Shown here piece after piece: positions 13,991-21,308 of a DNA stretch of 35,719 nt. Position 1 is the stretch's first letter; the number at the start of each line of letters is the position of its first letter. The notes under the pieces were generated by a model. The model ran no database searches and was not told the DNA's origin. It saw only the letters and a program-made list of their open reading frames with translations. The DNA is taken from IMG/VR virus record IMGVR_UViG_3300006916_000144, positions 1-35,719 of that record; one strand, 5' to 3'. The position numbers and the translations under genes were made by a program. This DNA comes from a virus.

Positions 13991-15914
13991 TGCTTTCTTT
14001 ATTTAAATTAATTGCTTTCTCTAACCAATCGTCATCCATATAGTCTCCAGCCAGTGTATTGCCTTCTTCATCCATAGGAATGTATCGTCCAGACATCCTT
14101 GAGAACTCAAAGTGAGCTTCCGCTCCTGAGACTCCTAAATTACTCTGCTTTACTTTTAATACCTTTACCATGACCTCTGTTGTGTAACCTCCTTTACGAT
14201 AGACTACCAATCCATGATAACTCATCTCAAAGAATGCTGATGAACCTTTTACTGAATAGAAGTCAGGTACGTCATACTCTCCTGTCTTCTCATCCTTTCT
14301 CATCTTGAATGGATGCGCTACTAAGAATACCATTACCTTCATCTGATGACTGAAGTGAGTGATGCGTCTTAAGATCTCTTCAATCTTCTCATGCCCACTC
14401 AACCTACCTTTGATGGATAACATATTGAATGGATCAATGATGACCCACTTAGGATCTCCTCCACTCTCTCTCGATTCTTTTATCCTTCTAGCCATTGCCT
14501 CCAAGATAGCATTAATCGAACCTCCAGTCTTCATTACATCAACGTGCTTGATCTTGTTAGTGATAAAATCATATGCTTGTTTGAAGACAATCATATTTGC
14601 CTCCGAGTCCCAACTAGGACATGCAATGTTCTTTCCTATCAATCTCTTTGATTGTTTGATGATATGTTCTTCGGGCGTCTGTTCGAACCCTGCTACGATT
14701 GTTTCATGTCCATACAATCTAGCTAAGTCTAATGTTATTTGATCCAAGAACTCAGTCTTACCGTGACCTGGTATACCTGTTATGGTTAAGATACCTGTGC
14801 CTCTAAATCTCATTATGTCTGCAAGGTTCTTTAAAGATACCTCATACCCAACCCTATCTCCTTCTTTAAGCGTCTCTAAGACTCTTTCAAATAGGTTTGT
14901 ATAATTTATCAATCCATCATCACTTTCCTCTTCTTCATCTACATCTTCATCTGCATCCCTCCATTCACCTAAATCTTTAGTCTTTACATCTTCATCATCC
15001 ATGAAGGCTGTGTAATCAACATACTCTTCATCTTCCTCTCCATTGTCTTGAGTGTACCTGTAAGGCCATTGTGTTTGTGGATATTGTTTAGCTATCTCAC
15101 AAACCTCTCTAAACCTATTCTTATTCTCACTTGATGGCTTGAACTCTGATTCAGCGTAATCAATTATGAAAGACAAATCTTCTTTCGGATGTTCGAATCC
15201 AAACTTCTTCATATCAAAGACAGCCACCTGTATGTAATGAAAGTTGTTATTTGTTTTAGAAGCTATGTCTGCTGACAGAACTGTTTCAAAGAAGTCTTCA
15301 GCATCATCCCATAGAGTCTTTGTCTCATCTAAAGGCTCCAACTCTCCCTTCATACTCTTATCAATGTCAGGTACCAATACGAATGCTGGTATGACTTCTT
15401 CATTGATAAGAATCTTAGGATCGTATGTCATGATTAATGTATCAGTGATTGATAAATAATCAACGTCACCATACACTTCAAAATCTTCCACAACCTTCTT
15501 TCCAATCACTCTGTAGTTGTCAGCTGTAACTAAGTCAGGTTGCACATAATAAAGAACTTTGATTCCATTACCAGAAGGACTTCTCATAGCTGCGTAGGCT
15601 GATGGAAACTCATCTATTATCTCTTGCTTATACTCTTCTACCTCCTCTGGGTTGATGTCATCAATATCTAATATGATTAGTCCTGAAGCTTCAATGAACT
15701 TCTCTTTCTTCCTCAAACCATCAAACACTCCTTGGAATGCGATTGTTGGTAAGGTAGTCTTCCAGCTAGATTCTCCAGCCCTAATTCTATTAACCACATC
15801 TGCATAATCTCCTCTCTCTATTGAATTAATAAAATTTGCAATTGGTTGAGCATCTTGTGCTTCTATCTGCTTGGTAGACTTGAACCAACTTACTTTTATA
15901 TTTTCTATGCTCAT
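13983..15914 (-). CDS. Primase-helicase: BT4734/VirE_N-like N-terminus and DnaB/Twinkle-type helicase
   Basis: The N-terminal domain has IILDIDDI (80-87) and SPSGNGIKVLYYV (112-124), characteristic of the BT4734-like/VirE_N domain related to archaeo-eukaryotic primases, where the DxD pair binds metal. An acidic linker (about 290-335) follows. The RecA-like helicase has Walker A GIPGHGKTE (380-388), Walker B VIIDPFNM (491-498), and VMVFLVAHPFKM (527-538) with the conserved His. It should prime and unwind at the replication fork. The domain order parallels T7 gp4, with a different primase type. The neighbour upstream is the likely helicase loader. Confidence 0.85.
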   Translation of the reverse strand: MSIENIKVSWFKSTKQIEAQDAQPIANFINSIERGDYADVVNRIRAGESSWKTTLPTIAFQGVFDGLRKKEKFIEASGLIILDIDDINPEEVEEYKQEIIDEFPSAYAAMRSPSGNGIKVLYYVQPDLVTADNYRVIGKKVVEDFEVYGDVDYLSITDTLIMTYDPKILINEEVIPAFVLVPDIDKSMKGELEPLDETKTLWDDAEDFFETVLSADIASKTNNNFHYIQVAVFDMKKFGFEHPKEDLSFIIDYAESEFKPSSENKNRFREVCEIAKQYPQTQWPYRYTQDNGEEDEEYVDYTAFMDDEDVKTKDLGEWRDADEDVDEEEESDDGLINYTNLFERVLETLKEGDRVGYEVSLKNLADIMRFRGTGILTITGIPGHGKTEFLDQITLDLARLYGHETIVAGFEQTPEEHIIKQSKRLIGKNIACPSWDSEANMIVFKQAYDFITNKIKHVDVMKTGGSINAILEAMARRIKESRESGGDPKWVIIDPFNMLSIKGRLSGHEKIEEILRRITHFSHQMKVMVFLVAHPFKMRKDEKTGEYDVPDFYSVKGSSAFFEMSYHGLVVYRKGGYTTEVMVKVLKVKQSNLGVSGAEAHFEFSRMSGRYIPMDEEGNTLAGDYMDDDWLEKAINLNKESNE

Positions 15915-15915
15915 G

Positions 15916-16686
15916 TTATTTTTCTATATAAGTATATATGAATTCCTTTGGCTCTCCTCTCATAACTGCGGCCTCCTGGACTTTAATTGTTCTCTTAATA
16001 TCTTTACCGTAACGGCTCCCTTTAAAGCCTATCCCAACCTTCTCTCCTGTTTCTTCATTGACTCTGTATATCTTTATGAGGTATGTGTCTTTGTCTTCAA
16101 AGTCTTTTACAATGTCAGAAGTCAACTCCGTACCTGGTTTAAGATTTAATTTCTTGGCTCCAACAATTCCCATTCCCACTTTTGTTCTCTTAGATTCTTC
16201 TAAGTACTTTGGGAACTTACTTGGACGGAACAATGTAGTTGGATACAAATTCTTAGCCATCACATCATTATCTTTCCATTCCTCATATCTATTTGCGATT
16301 ACTTTCTTTATCTCATTTAATGTGTATCCTTCTATTAACCTTGCTCTAAGCAACTTTGTTTGACTCTCTTTCTTATAGCTCAGCTTCCTTCCTGTAAGAT
16401 TGTTATAGAACTCTATTGCTTCTTTTACTTCTTCATCATATTCTTTGAGTCCCCATTTCTTTTTTACTTTATCAGCTCCTGACCATTCGATGTAACCATT
16501 ATCGTGTAACCATATCAGATCAACTACCACATTATCCTCTCCAGTCATCTTCAACTTCTTTCTTACTTTCATATCCCACACCTCAGGATCACTATCTTTC
16601 AAAATCATAATAGTGATAAGGAGCCCCCTCACTCGGAGGCTCTCTATCTTTAAAAACACATTTATATGATCTATCAATACTTTCAT
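15916..16686 (-). CDS. DnaD-like replication initiation / helicase loader protein
   Basis: Residues about 18-75 look like a winged helix (RGLLITIMILKDSDPEVWDM, LIWLHDNGYIEWSG). Residues 90-165 match the conserved phage replisome organiser C-terminus: AIEFYNNLTGRKLSYK, LLRARLIEGYTLNEIKKVI and KNLYPTTLFRPSKFPKYLEE. Such proteins bind origin DNA and load the replicative helicase, encoded next door with one base between the genes. The last 90 residues are beta-rich and not recognised. ATG at 16686 follows the previous TAA directly; ATG at 16608 is an alternative. Confidence 0.75.
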   Translation of the reverse strand: MKVLIDHINVFLKIESLRVRGLLITIMILKDSDPEVWDMKVRKKLKMTGEDNVVVDLIWLHDNGYIEWSGADKVKKKWGLKEYDEEVKEAIEFYNNLTGRKLSYKKESQTKLLRARLIEGYTLNEIKKVIANRYEEWKDNDVMAKNLYPTTLFRPSKFPKYLEESKRTKVGMGIVGAKKLNLKPGTELTSDIVKDFEDKDTYLIKIYRVNEETGEKVGIGFKGSRYGKDIKRTIKVQEAAVMRGEPKEFIYTYIEK

Positions 16687-16687
16687 C

Positions 16688-17473
16688 TTAATTCTTTTTA
16701 TCCATTAACCATCCAAGCTGATCCATTAACTTGGAAGTCAAAACATCTATTACATTTGCTTGAATCACTTCTTCATATATCTGCTCCTTATAATTCCAAA
16801 CATTATGTCTCTGAGTTAATTTTATCTCCATTCTCTTACCACTCTTGGATATAGATATGATTTGCATCTCAATTATCCTTCCATACACTTCATTGTTTCT
16901 TTTTTCAAAACTAACCTCATCAACAAACCTCACTCCCTCACCTTTCATCTTATCAAAGAACTCTTGTTGCTCTTGAGCTCTCATCTCAGCTTTCAATTCT
17001 CTTATCTCTCTTTCAACCTTCCACTTATCTTGATTCAATTGAGTCAAAGATACTTTGAACTTCTTTTTTGATTCAACTCTCATCGAGATCCATTCCTCTT
17101 CATTCTTCTTCACTTCCTCAGCCACCTTACCTAACGTAACCAATCTAGCGAACTCAAAATCATTATCACACCATGTAGTGTAGTAATTCAATTTCATCTT
17201 AACTTCACCATCTTCATCATTTTCAAAATCCCATCTACTTTCCCATCTGATACTCATCAACTCTTTGAACCCTTCATACTCTTTATTGAATCTTTTGATC
17301 TCAACATATTCAACTCCACCTACAACTTCATCTCCCTCTTCAATAATTCCTTCTAACTTCTCTTTCACTTCTTGATGAAATTCTATTCTTTTCTGCTCTT
17401 CAAGATCCCAAACCATTTTACTGATTTTAGTTTTTTGTTCTTCTAATACGATTAATGTTTGTTGTTGTGTCAT
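16688..17473 (-). CDS. Coiled-coil protein of unknown function, 261 aa
   Basis: A highly charged protein with predicted coiled coils at residues about 8-45 and 120-175 (NQDKWKVEREIRELKAEMRA). Beta-rich stretches flank them (VSFEKRNNEVYGRIIEMQII). Eight Trp are spread along the chain. There are no membrane segments and no recognised motif. It is the first gene after an early promoter and heads the loader-helicase-sigma operon, so it may be a replication accessory protein. Confidence 0.75.
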   Translation of the reverse strand: MTQQQTLIVLEEQKTKISKMVWDLEEQKRIEFHQEVKEKLEGIIEEGDEVVGGVEYVEIKRFNKEYEGFKELMSIRWESRWDFENDEDGEVKMKLNYYTTWCDNDFEFARLVTLGKVAEEVKKNEEEWISMRVESKKKFKVSLTQLNQDKWKVEREIRELKAEMRAQEQQEFFDKMKGEGVRFVDEVSFEKRNNEVYGRIIEMQIISISKSGKRMEIKLTQRHNVWNYKEQIYEEVIQANVIDVLTSKLMDQLGWLMDKKN

Positions 17474-17505
17474 AATTTCTAATTTTTGTGTTTTTAATTA
17501 TTTCA

Positions 17506-17537
17506 TAAAGATAAGACCTTTTAAAGTTGGAGCCAAA
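17506..17537 (-). promoter_or_regulatory. Early promoter (TTTG-N20-TATCTTTA family)
   Basis: The minus strand reads TTTGGCTCCAAC ... TATCTTTA with a 20-base spacer, 33 bases upstream of the 261-residue gene. The GGTCTTATCTTTATG end is identical to other copies. It drives the replication operon (16688 down to about 12108). Confidence 0.85.
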
Positions 17538-17569
17538 CCTTTTCAGAAAAAATTTGACTCCCACTACCC

Positions 17570-17902
17570 TTACACCACATTTATATATCCATAAAATTTT
17601 ATATTCCCAAACCATTTAGTTCCTCCATCATAACAAACCTTTCTCTCTCCACATAATGATTCTCCACTCCATTGCCATCCACTTGGCTTCCCTTCTACAT
17701 ACAATACTTCATTATTCAAATAAGCTTTCGCTCCCTCATCATCCACTCCTACATATTTTCTTTCTAATCCTTCTTCTAAATCTAACTTAGCGTTTTCCAA
17801 ATCCCTCTTAGTGAATTTTGATAGGTGAGGAAAATTCTTAACCGCTTTCTTATAATACTTTACTCTTTCTTCTAATTGTTCAATTGTGTGATTTGTTCTC
17901 AT
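17570..17902 (-). CDS. Hypothetical protein, 110 aa
   Basis: The first half is a helical Lys-rich region (TIEQLEERVKYYKKAVKNFP, then KRDLENAKLDLEEGL). The second half is beta-rich with many Gly, Trp and Tyr (GKPSGWQWSGESLCGERK) and two Cys. It has its own early promoter 31 bases upstream and ends before the promoter of the next operon, so it is a single-gene unit. The pattern of an independent, promoter-led small early gene suits a host-takeover protein, but the function is unknown. Confidence 0.7.
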   Translation of the reverse strand: MRTNHTIEQLEERVKYYKKAVKNFPHLSKFTKRDLENAKLDLEEGLERKYVGVDDEGAKAYLNNEVLYVEGKPSGWQWSGESLCGERKVCYDGGTKWFGNIKFYGYINVV

Positions 17903-17932
17903 AATTTCTAGTTGTTTTAAATTTCTATACCC

Positions 17933-17964
17933 TAAAGATAAGACGTTTCAAAATACTAGCCAAA
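17933..17964 (-). promoter_or_regulatory. Early promoter (TTTG-N20-TATCTTTA family)
   Basis: The minus strand reads TTTGGCTAGTATTTTG ... TATCTTTA with a 20-base spacer, 31 bases before the 110-residue gene at 17902. Confidence 0.85.
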
Positions 17965-18000
17965 CAAAAAGGGAAAAAAGTTTAAAAAACTTTTCCCCCT
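17965..18000 (-). terminator. A/T-rich terminator abutting the promoter
   Basis: On the minus strand GGGGAAAAGTTT pairs with AAACTTTTTTCCC and runs into TTTTTG at the promoter -33 box. The GGG/CCC closing pairs replace GTGA/TCAC of the copy at 10744-10780, which supports a selected helix. It ends the phosphoesterase transcript. Confidence 0.65.
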
Positions 18001-18024
18001 CAATGAATCTTTATACATTATATA

Positions 18025-19290
18025 TTAAAATTGAATCCCTGCGGAGTTCTCAATTTCAACAACTTTGTACCTTCTATGCATCTTAGAAGCTGACTTGGCA
18101 TTGTAAGCTTGGATATCTTTTTCAATTGGATATCCTATGATGCCTTCTGTTTGTTGTAACTCGATGCGGAAGTTATGCATTGTGCCATCTTTTCTAAACA
18201 GATGAACATTCTGCGATGCCTTCGTCGTGAGTCCTAAAGCAAATTCAGAGTAGGTATTAGAACCAACTAATGATCCCGACCTACCGAACGTGTCTCCGAT
18301 ATTACAATAGTGTACGTGTCCAAACAATGAATAATGGATTGGTGTACCTTTGTTGGCATACTTACCATAATACTTTTGAATGGCTTGCTGAGTTGCGTTG
18401 GCTCCTAAAGTAGTTCCATGCAACAACAGAACGTTCCTACCATTAACTCGAATTACCGTCTCTACTGGATTTGTTCTAAGAAACTTTACTCTTTGATGTC
18501 CTTCATACTTATCCGCCAGTATATTGAATATAATGGAGTCATAGTTATCTGTCACTACCATATCTGTAAAGCCGAACTCATCTACTCGAGATTCATTCCC
18601 AGTTACATAAACAACATCAATTAAATCAAATTCATCTGCCAAGTCACAGATGAAGTAGTTGATCAATTTTACTCCCAGCATAACAGCTGTCATACGATTT
18701 GTAGACATGTTTAACTTTTCATCAAGTCTCCTATCAGAGTTAATCATATCTCCAGTCATAGCTAAGATGATCTTTTGAACCCCGTAACTTTTCAATAACC
18801 TTTTAGCTTCCATAGCATATAATGCCATCCTCCTTGCAGCTACTTCAAAATCATAATGATTGTCCGTCAAGTCTACTAACTCATTAAAGTGAGTGTCAGC
18901 CAATTGCACAATAGCTTGATCTCCTTCTGTGATTTTAATATCTTGAATGTAAGGTGGTAGATGAAATTTAACATTATCTAACACTTCAATCAATGATTCA
19001 TTCATTGCAGTTAGAGCGTTATGCATTCTCGCATACTCTCTAAAAGTTTTTGAATCGATTCTTCTAAGGTCCTGCATCTTTTGTTTCTGACCTGCAAGCT
19101 TAACATTTGCCTCAATCACATCTTCATCTCCAAAGATGCCTTTCAATTCTTTTTCACTCTCTAGTATAGAGATCCAAACTCTTGCTTCGGCATTGGAGCA
19201 CGACAGCACCTCCATCACTAGAGCTATTGTCATCCTACTTATTTTTCCTGCACCTTGCAGCACATTATACTTTTCTTTTGTAATCTTCAT
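18025..19290 (-). CDS. Calcineurin-like phosphoesterase, SbcD/Mre11-like
   Basis: The 421-residue protein shows the metallophosphoesterase motifs in order: D-x-H (QLADTHF, Asp132/His134), GD (LAMTGDMIN, Gly180-Asp181), GN (VTGNES, 230-234), an isolated His (LLLHGTTL, His291) and GHxH (LFGHVH, 324-327). Motif III is GNE where GNH is usual, so the transition-state His is replaced by Glu233. The N-terminal 110 residues look like a helical HTH extension. A partner for the SbcC-like ATPase at 33160-35304 is plausible although they are 14 kb apart. It could alternatively be a stand-alone phosphodiesterase. Confidence 0.75.
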   Translation of the reverse strand: MKITKEKYNVLQGAGKISRMTIALVMEVLSCSNAEARVWISILESEKELKGIFGDEDVIEANVKLAGQKQKMQDLRRIDSKTFREYARMHNALTAMNESLIEVLDNVKFHLPPYIQDIKITEGDQAIVQLADTHFNELVDLTDNHYDFEVAARRMALYAMEAKRLLKSYGVQKIILAMTGDMINSDRRLDEKLNMSTNRMTAVMLGVKLINYFICDLADEFDLIDVVYVTGNESRVDEFGFTDMVVTDNYDSIIFNILADKYEGHQRVKFLRTNPVETVIRVNGRNVLLLHGTTLGANATQQAIQKYYGKYANKGTPIHYSLFGHVHYCNIGDTFGRSGSLVGSNTYSEFALGLTTKASQNVHLFRKDGTMHNFRIELQQTEGIIGYPIEKDIQAYNAKSASKMHRRYKVVEIENSAGIQF

Positions 19291-19322
19291 ATCAACTTTT
19301 TAAAATGAACCGTAGAATAAAT

Positions 19323-19628
19323 CTACTTACTTTTAAGATGTCCGTCGGCTGTTGCCCCTAACATCTTCTCAATACGCATTGCCACCTTCACTCCAAATAA
19401 AGACCCCGATACGGTTCCAATCAGATATCCAGGTAACAATGCCCATGACATGTCTGCCATGACCAAATACCTAAATGTTAGATACCATACCAAATTCGAT
19501 GCCGTTGCGGCAAATAGGTGATACGTTACATTGTCTCTATTTCTACTCCTTGACACTATTGAGAAACTTACGTTCTGAATAAATGCTAGGAGAGCAATGA
19601 AGCCTAGCTGGCTAAAAAATTCTATCAT
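19323..19628 (-). CDS. Multi-pass membrane protein, 101 aa
   Basis: Three hydrophobic helices are visible: residues 5-24 (FSQLGFIALLAFIQNVSFSI), about 40-58 (FAATASNLVWYLTFRYLVM) and 60-82 (SWALLPGYLIGTVSGSLFG). A SRSRNRDN loop after the first helix and a short basic C-terminus are also present. Similar three-helix proteins with an SRxRN loop occur in other phages without a proven role. Holin is one option but it lies among replication genes. It is 6 bases downstream of the HU-like gene. Confidence 0.65.
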   Translation of the reverse strand: MIEFFSQLGFIALLAFIQNVSFSIVSRSRNRDNVTYHLFAATASNLVWYLTFRYLVMADMSWALLPGYLIGTVSGSLFGVKVAMRIEKMLGATADGHLKSK

Positions 19629-19633
19629 AATTT

Positions 19634-20053
19634 TTAACTTTCAATGGTTAATGACTTCAGTTCTTCTTCAGTCACTTTTAATTCTTTTAACATTCTTGTG
19701 ATCTGGGCTCCTGGTTGAAGTCGCAATACCCATGCGTCCGCAGACTTCATTGGGATTGGCTTACCAATACCTCCATTAAGTGCGTTGACAGATCTAGACC
19801 TCCTTATAGTGGGGTAGATCATTCCAATCACAGGAAGCTTGATATACTTCTTTTGGGTAAGAGCCTTGACCATTATTCTCAGTGTAGCATATAAAACCTC
19901 TCTGATATCTGTTGCTGCGAATCCTGTCTCCTTTGATACTTGGCGACTCAGGTCTTCCATATTCAAATATTCAGTTGGCTTTCTTTGATACACCTTCTTA
20001 AGCTTACCCTGACTTCTTTCTTTCAAACTCTTCTTTATACTTTGCATAATCAC
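19634..20053 (-). CDS. HU/IHF-like DNA-binding protein
   Basis: Residues about 32-110 match the HU fold: a helical start (MEDLSRQVSKETGFAATDIR), a second helix (LYATLRIMVKALTQKKYIKL), then PVIGMIYPTIRRSRSVNALN, corresponding to the GFG-F-R arm entry of HU/IHF. A basic N-terminal extension (SIKKSLKERSQGKLKKVYQ) precedes it. It would bend or coat phage DNA. Starts at 20053 or 20047 overlap the previous gene by about 50 bases; ATG at 19960 would give an HU-sized start but removes the conserved-looking basic part. Confidence 0.7.
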   Translation of the reverse strand: MIMQSIKKSLKERSQGKLKKVYQRKPTEYLNMEDLSRQVSKETGFAATDIREVLYATLRIMVKALTQKKYIKLPVIGMIYPTIRRSRSVNALNGGIGKPIPMKSADAWVLRLQPGAQITRMLKELKVTEEELKSLTIES

Positions 20054-20258
20054 TTTCTGTTATTTGCATCATGGTTGGCTCATGGATTATGAAATTCCTG
20101 AGATTAAAAAGATGATTGAACTCACTTGAGTGTTCTTCACCATCTTGCCATAATGTTTGTTTGAGGCATCCTTTTCCGAATGGCGTCCATACAGACACAG
20201 CCATTACTTCTCCTCTTATCATCGTCTTCGTATGAACCTCTATTTCTTGCTTTTCCAT
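20004..20258 (-). CDS. Hypothetical protein, 84 aa
   Basis: ATG at 20258 (MEKQEIEVHTKT) overlaps the previous stop by 19 bases; an upstream ATG at 20279 would overlap by 40. The fold appears beta-rich at first (GEVMAVSVWTPFGKGCLKQT) with a helical C-terminus (ESDYAKYKEEFERKKSG). There are no motifs. It is tightly coupled to the zinc-ribbon gene before it and the HU-like gene after it. Confidence 0.6.
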   Translation of the reverse strand: MEKQEIEVHTKTMIRGEVMAVSVWTPFGKGCLKQTLWQDGEEHSSEFNHLFNLRNFIIHEPTMMQITESDYAKYKEEFERKKSG

Positions 20259-20569
20259 TCTGTGTAACAAGGAGTACATCTTGTCTGTCTCCCATCTTTT
20301 TTATTAGCGCTGTTCTTTGGGAACTCTTCTAATGGTTTAACTTCCTTGCACACCCTACATTGCTTCTCTCCTTGAGGTACTTCTACTTTATGGAATGACT
20401 TTCCTCCCTCCTTGTAATTCGGATTAGGTTTCACTTCCATGTAAGATTTCTTCATCGAGAACTCTCCTTGCGGATTCATAAAACATCTTCCACATTGAAC
20501 TCTCTCAGCATCTGTTTCATATTCTCGATTACACTTCTTACACTTTACGATATATTTCTTCGTTTTCAT
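20240..20569 (-). CDS. Protein with two zinc ribbons, 109 aa
   Basis: Two four-Cys clusters are present. The N-terminal one is KCKKC at residues 9-13 with CGRC near 26-29. The C-terminal one is CRVCKEVKPLEEFPKN with TRCTPCYTEWKSKK. The second resembles the zinc ribbon ending the 236-residue protein at 9976-10686 (both end in xRCxPCxxxWKxxK). Such ribbons bind nucleic acid or mediate protein contacts in many phage proteins. It lies one base after the preceding gene. Confidence 0.7.
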   Translation of the reverse strand: MKTKKYIVKCKKCNREYETDAERVQCGRCFMNPQGEFSMKKSYMEVKPNPNYKEGGKSFHKVEVPQGEKQCRVCKEVKPLEEFPKNSANKKDGRQTRCTPCYTEWKSKK

Positions 20570-20570
20570 G

Positions 20571-20903
20571 TTATCTACTTTTGATGATCAATTCATTCAC
20601 CTTCTCTACATCTGAGATACTCAATACTTGTTTCCAATACTTCTTCATCTTCCCCATCAATATCTCCATCTGTCTCTCACTCAACGTTCCTCTACTTATC
20701 AATTGTTCTGAGAACGAAGATAAGATATGTCCATCAACTCCTGTAAACCCAACTCCATTAGCATCAGACGTACATTCACTCCTCTGCTCATCCTCTGTCT
20801 GATATTCATATATCTTAAGAAGCGCTGCCTTAGCCCAACCTCTATCGGTTGATAATCTTTGTCTCAAATACTCTCGTTGTTCTTTTTTAGTTACTTTTTT
20901 CAT
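20571..20903 (-). CDS. Conserved-looking hypothetical phage protein, 110 aa
   Basis: The pattern GWAKAALLKIYEYQTEDEQ, NGVGFTGVDGHILSSF and LSERQMEILMGKMKKYWKQVL resembles a hypothetical family common in phages with uvsX-type or zinc-ribbon neighbours; its biochemical role is unknown to me. It is soluble, helical and basic at the N-terminus (KKVTKKEQREYLRQRL). It is the first gene after an early promoter and starts the operon running to the phosphoesterase. Confidence 0.7.
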   Translation of the reverse strand: MKKVTKKEQREYLRQRLSTDRGWAKAALLKIYEYQTEDEQRSECTSDANGVGFTGVDGHILSSFSEQLISRGTLSERQMEILMGKMKKYWKQVLSISDVEKVNELIIKSR

Positions 20904-20926
20904 GATGTTATGTTTTAATTATTTCA

Positions 20927-20958
20927 TAAAAATAAGACCTTTTAAAGTACTAGCCAAA
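20927..20958 (-). promoter_or_regulatory. Early promoter (TTTG-N20-TATTTTTA variant)
   Basis: The minus strand reads TTTGGCTAGTACTTTAAAAG ... TATTTTTA with a 20-base spacer, 23 bases before the gene at 20903. The only box change in the family is C to T within TATCTTTA. Confidence 0.82.
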
Positions 20959-20985
20959 CAAAAGGAGACATTTCTGCCTCCTTTT
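20959..20985 (-). terminator. Terminator after the reductase C-terminal gene
   Basis: The minus-strand RNA forms AAAAGGAG/CTCCTTTT (8 bp, 10-nt loop) followed by TTTTG. Its T-run merges with the -33 box of the promoter at 20927-20958. Confidence 0.8.
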
Positions 20986-20990
20986 TTTAT

Positions 20991-21299
20991 TTATCCACAA
21001 TGAGCATATCCACAACTCGTACATTTCATACAGCCTTCACTCATCTGCATCTCTCCATGATCACACTCAGGACAAGGAATTGCTCTCCCATCTTCTACTG
21101 AAGCATAAGACCCAATCACCTTTCCTAATACTTTATGGAAGGAGTTGATTGTTGCAAACTTCATTATCTGCTCCGATATGAATCTAGGATCCATTCTGTG
21201 TCTCAGCATACCAGAAACCAATCTAGTTGAATTCTGCTCCGTCTCAATCATATATTGTGTAATGTCTTCTATCAAAGGCATTCTATTCTCACCTACCAA
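20991..21299 (-). CDS. nrdJ: Class II ribonucleotide reductase, C-terminal segment after an in-frame TGA
   Basis: This frame is in phase with the larger reductase gene upstream and separated from it only by TGA. Homologous positions in one-piece NrdJ proteins form a continuous C-terminal domain: LIEDITQYMIETEQNSTRLV, RHRMDPRFISEQIMK and the redox zinc tail CPEC...EGCMKCTSCGYAHCG. The terminal cysteines normally regenerate the active-site disulfide. Initiation could be at TTG 21299 or ATG 21281, or the segment could be made by readthrough. Pseudomonas aeruginosa also has a naturally split NrdJa/NrdJb. Confidence 0.8.
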   Translation of the reverse strand: MVGENRMPLIEDITQYMIETEQNSTRLVSGMLRHRMDPRFISEQIMKFATINSFHKVLGKVIGSYASVEDGRAIPCPECDHGEMQMSEGCMKCTSCGYAHCG

Positions 21300-21308
21300 A
21301 TCATATCT

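Noticed and set aside
17427-17615. 62-residue minus-strand frame starting MVWEYKILW
   Set aside because: It runs across the promoter at 17506-17537 and overlaps genes on both sides in the wrong frame.
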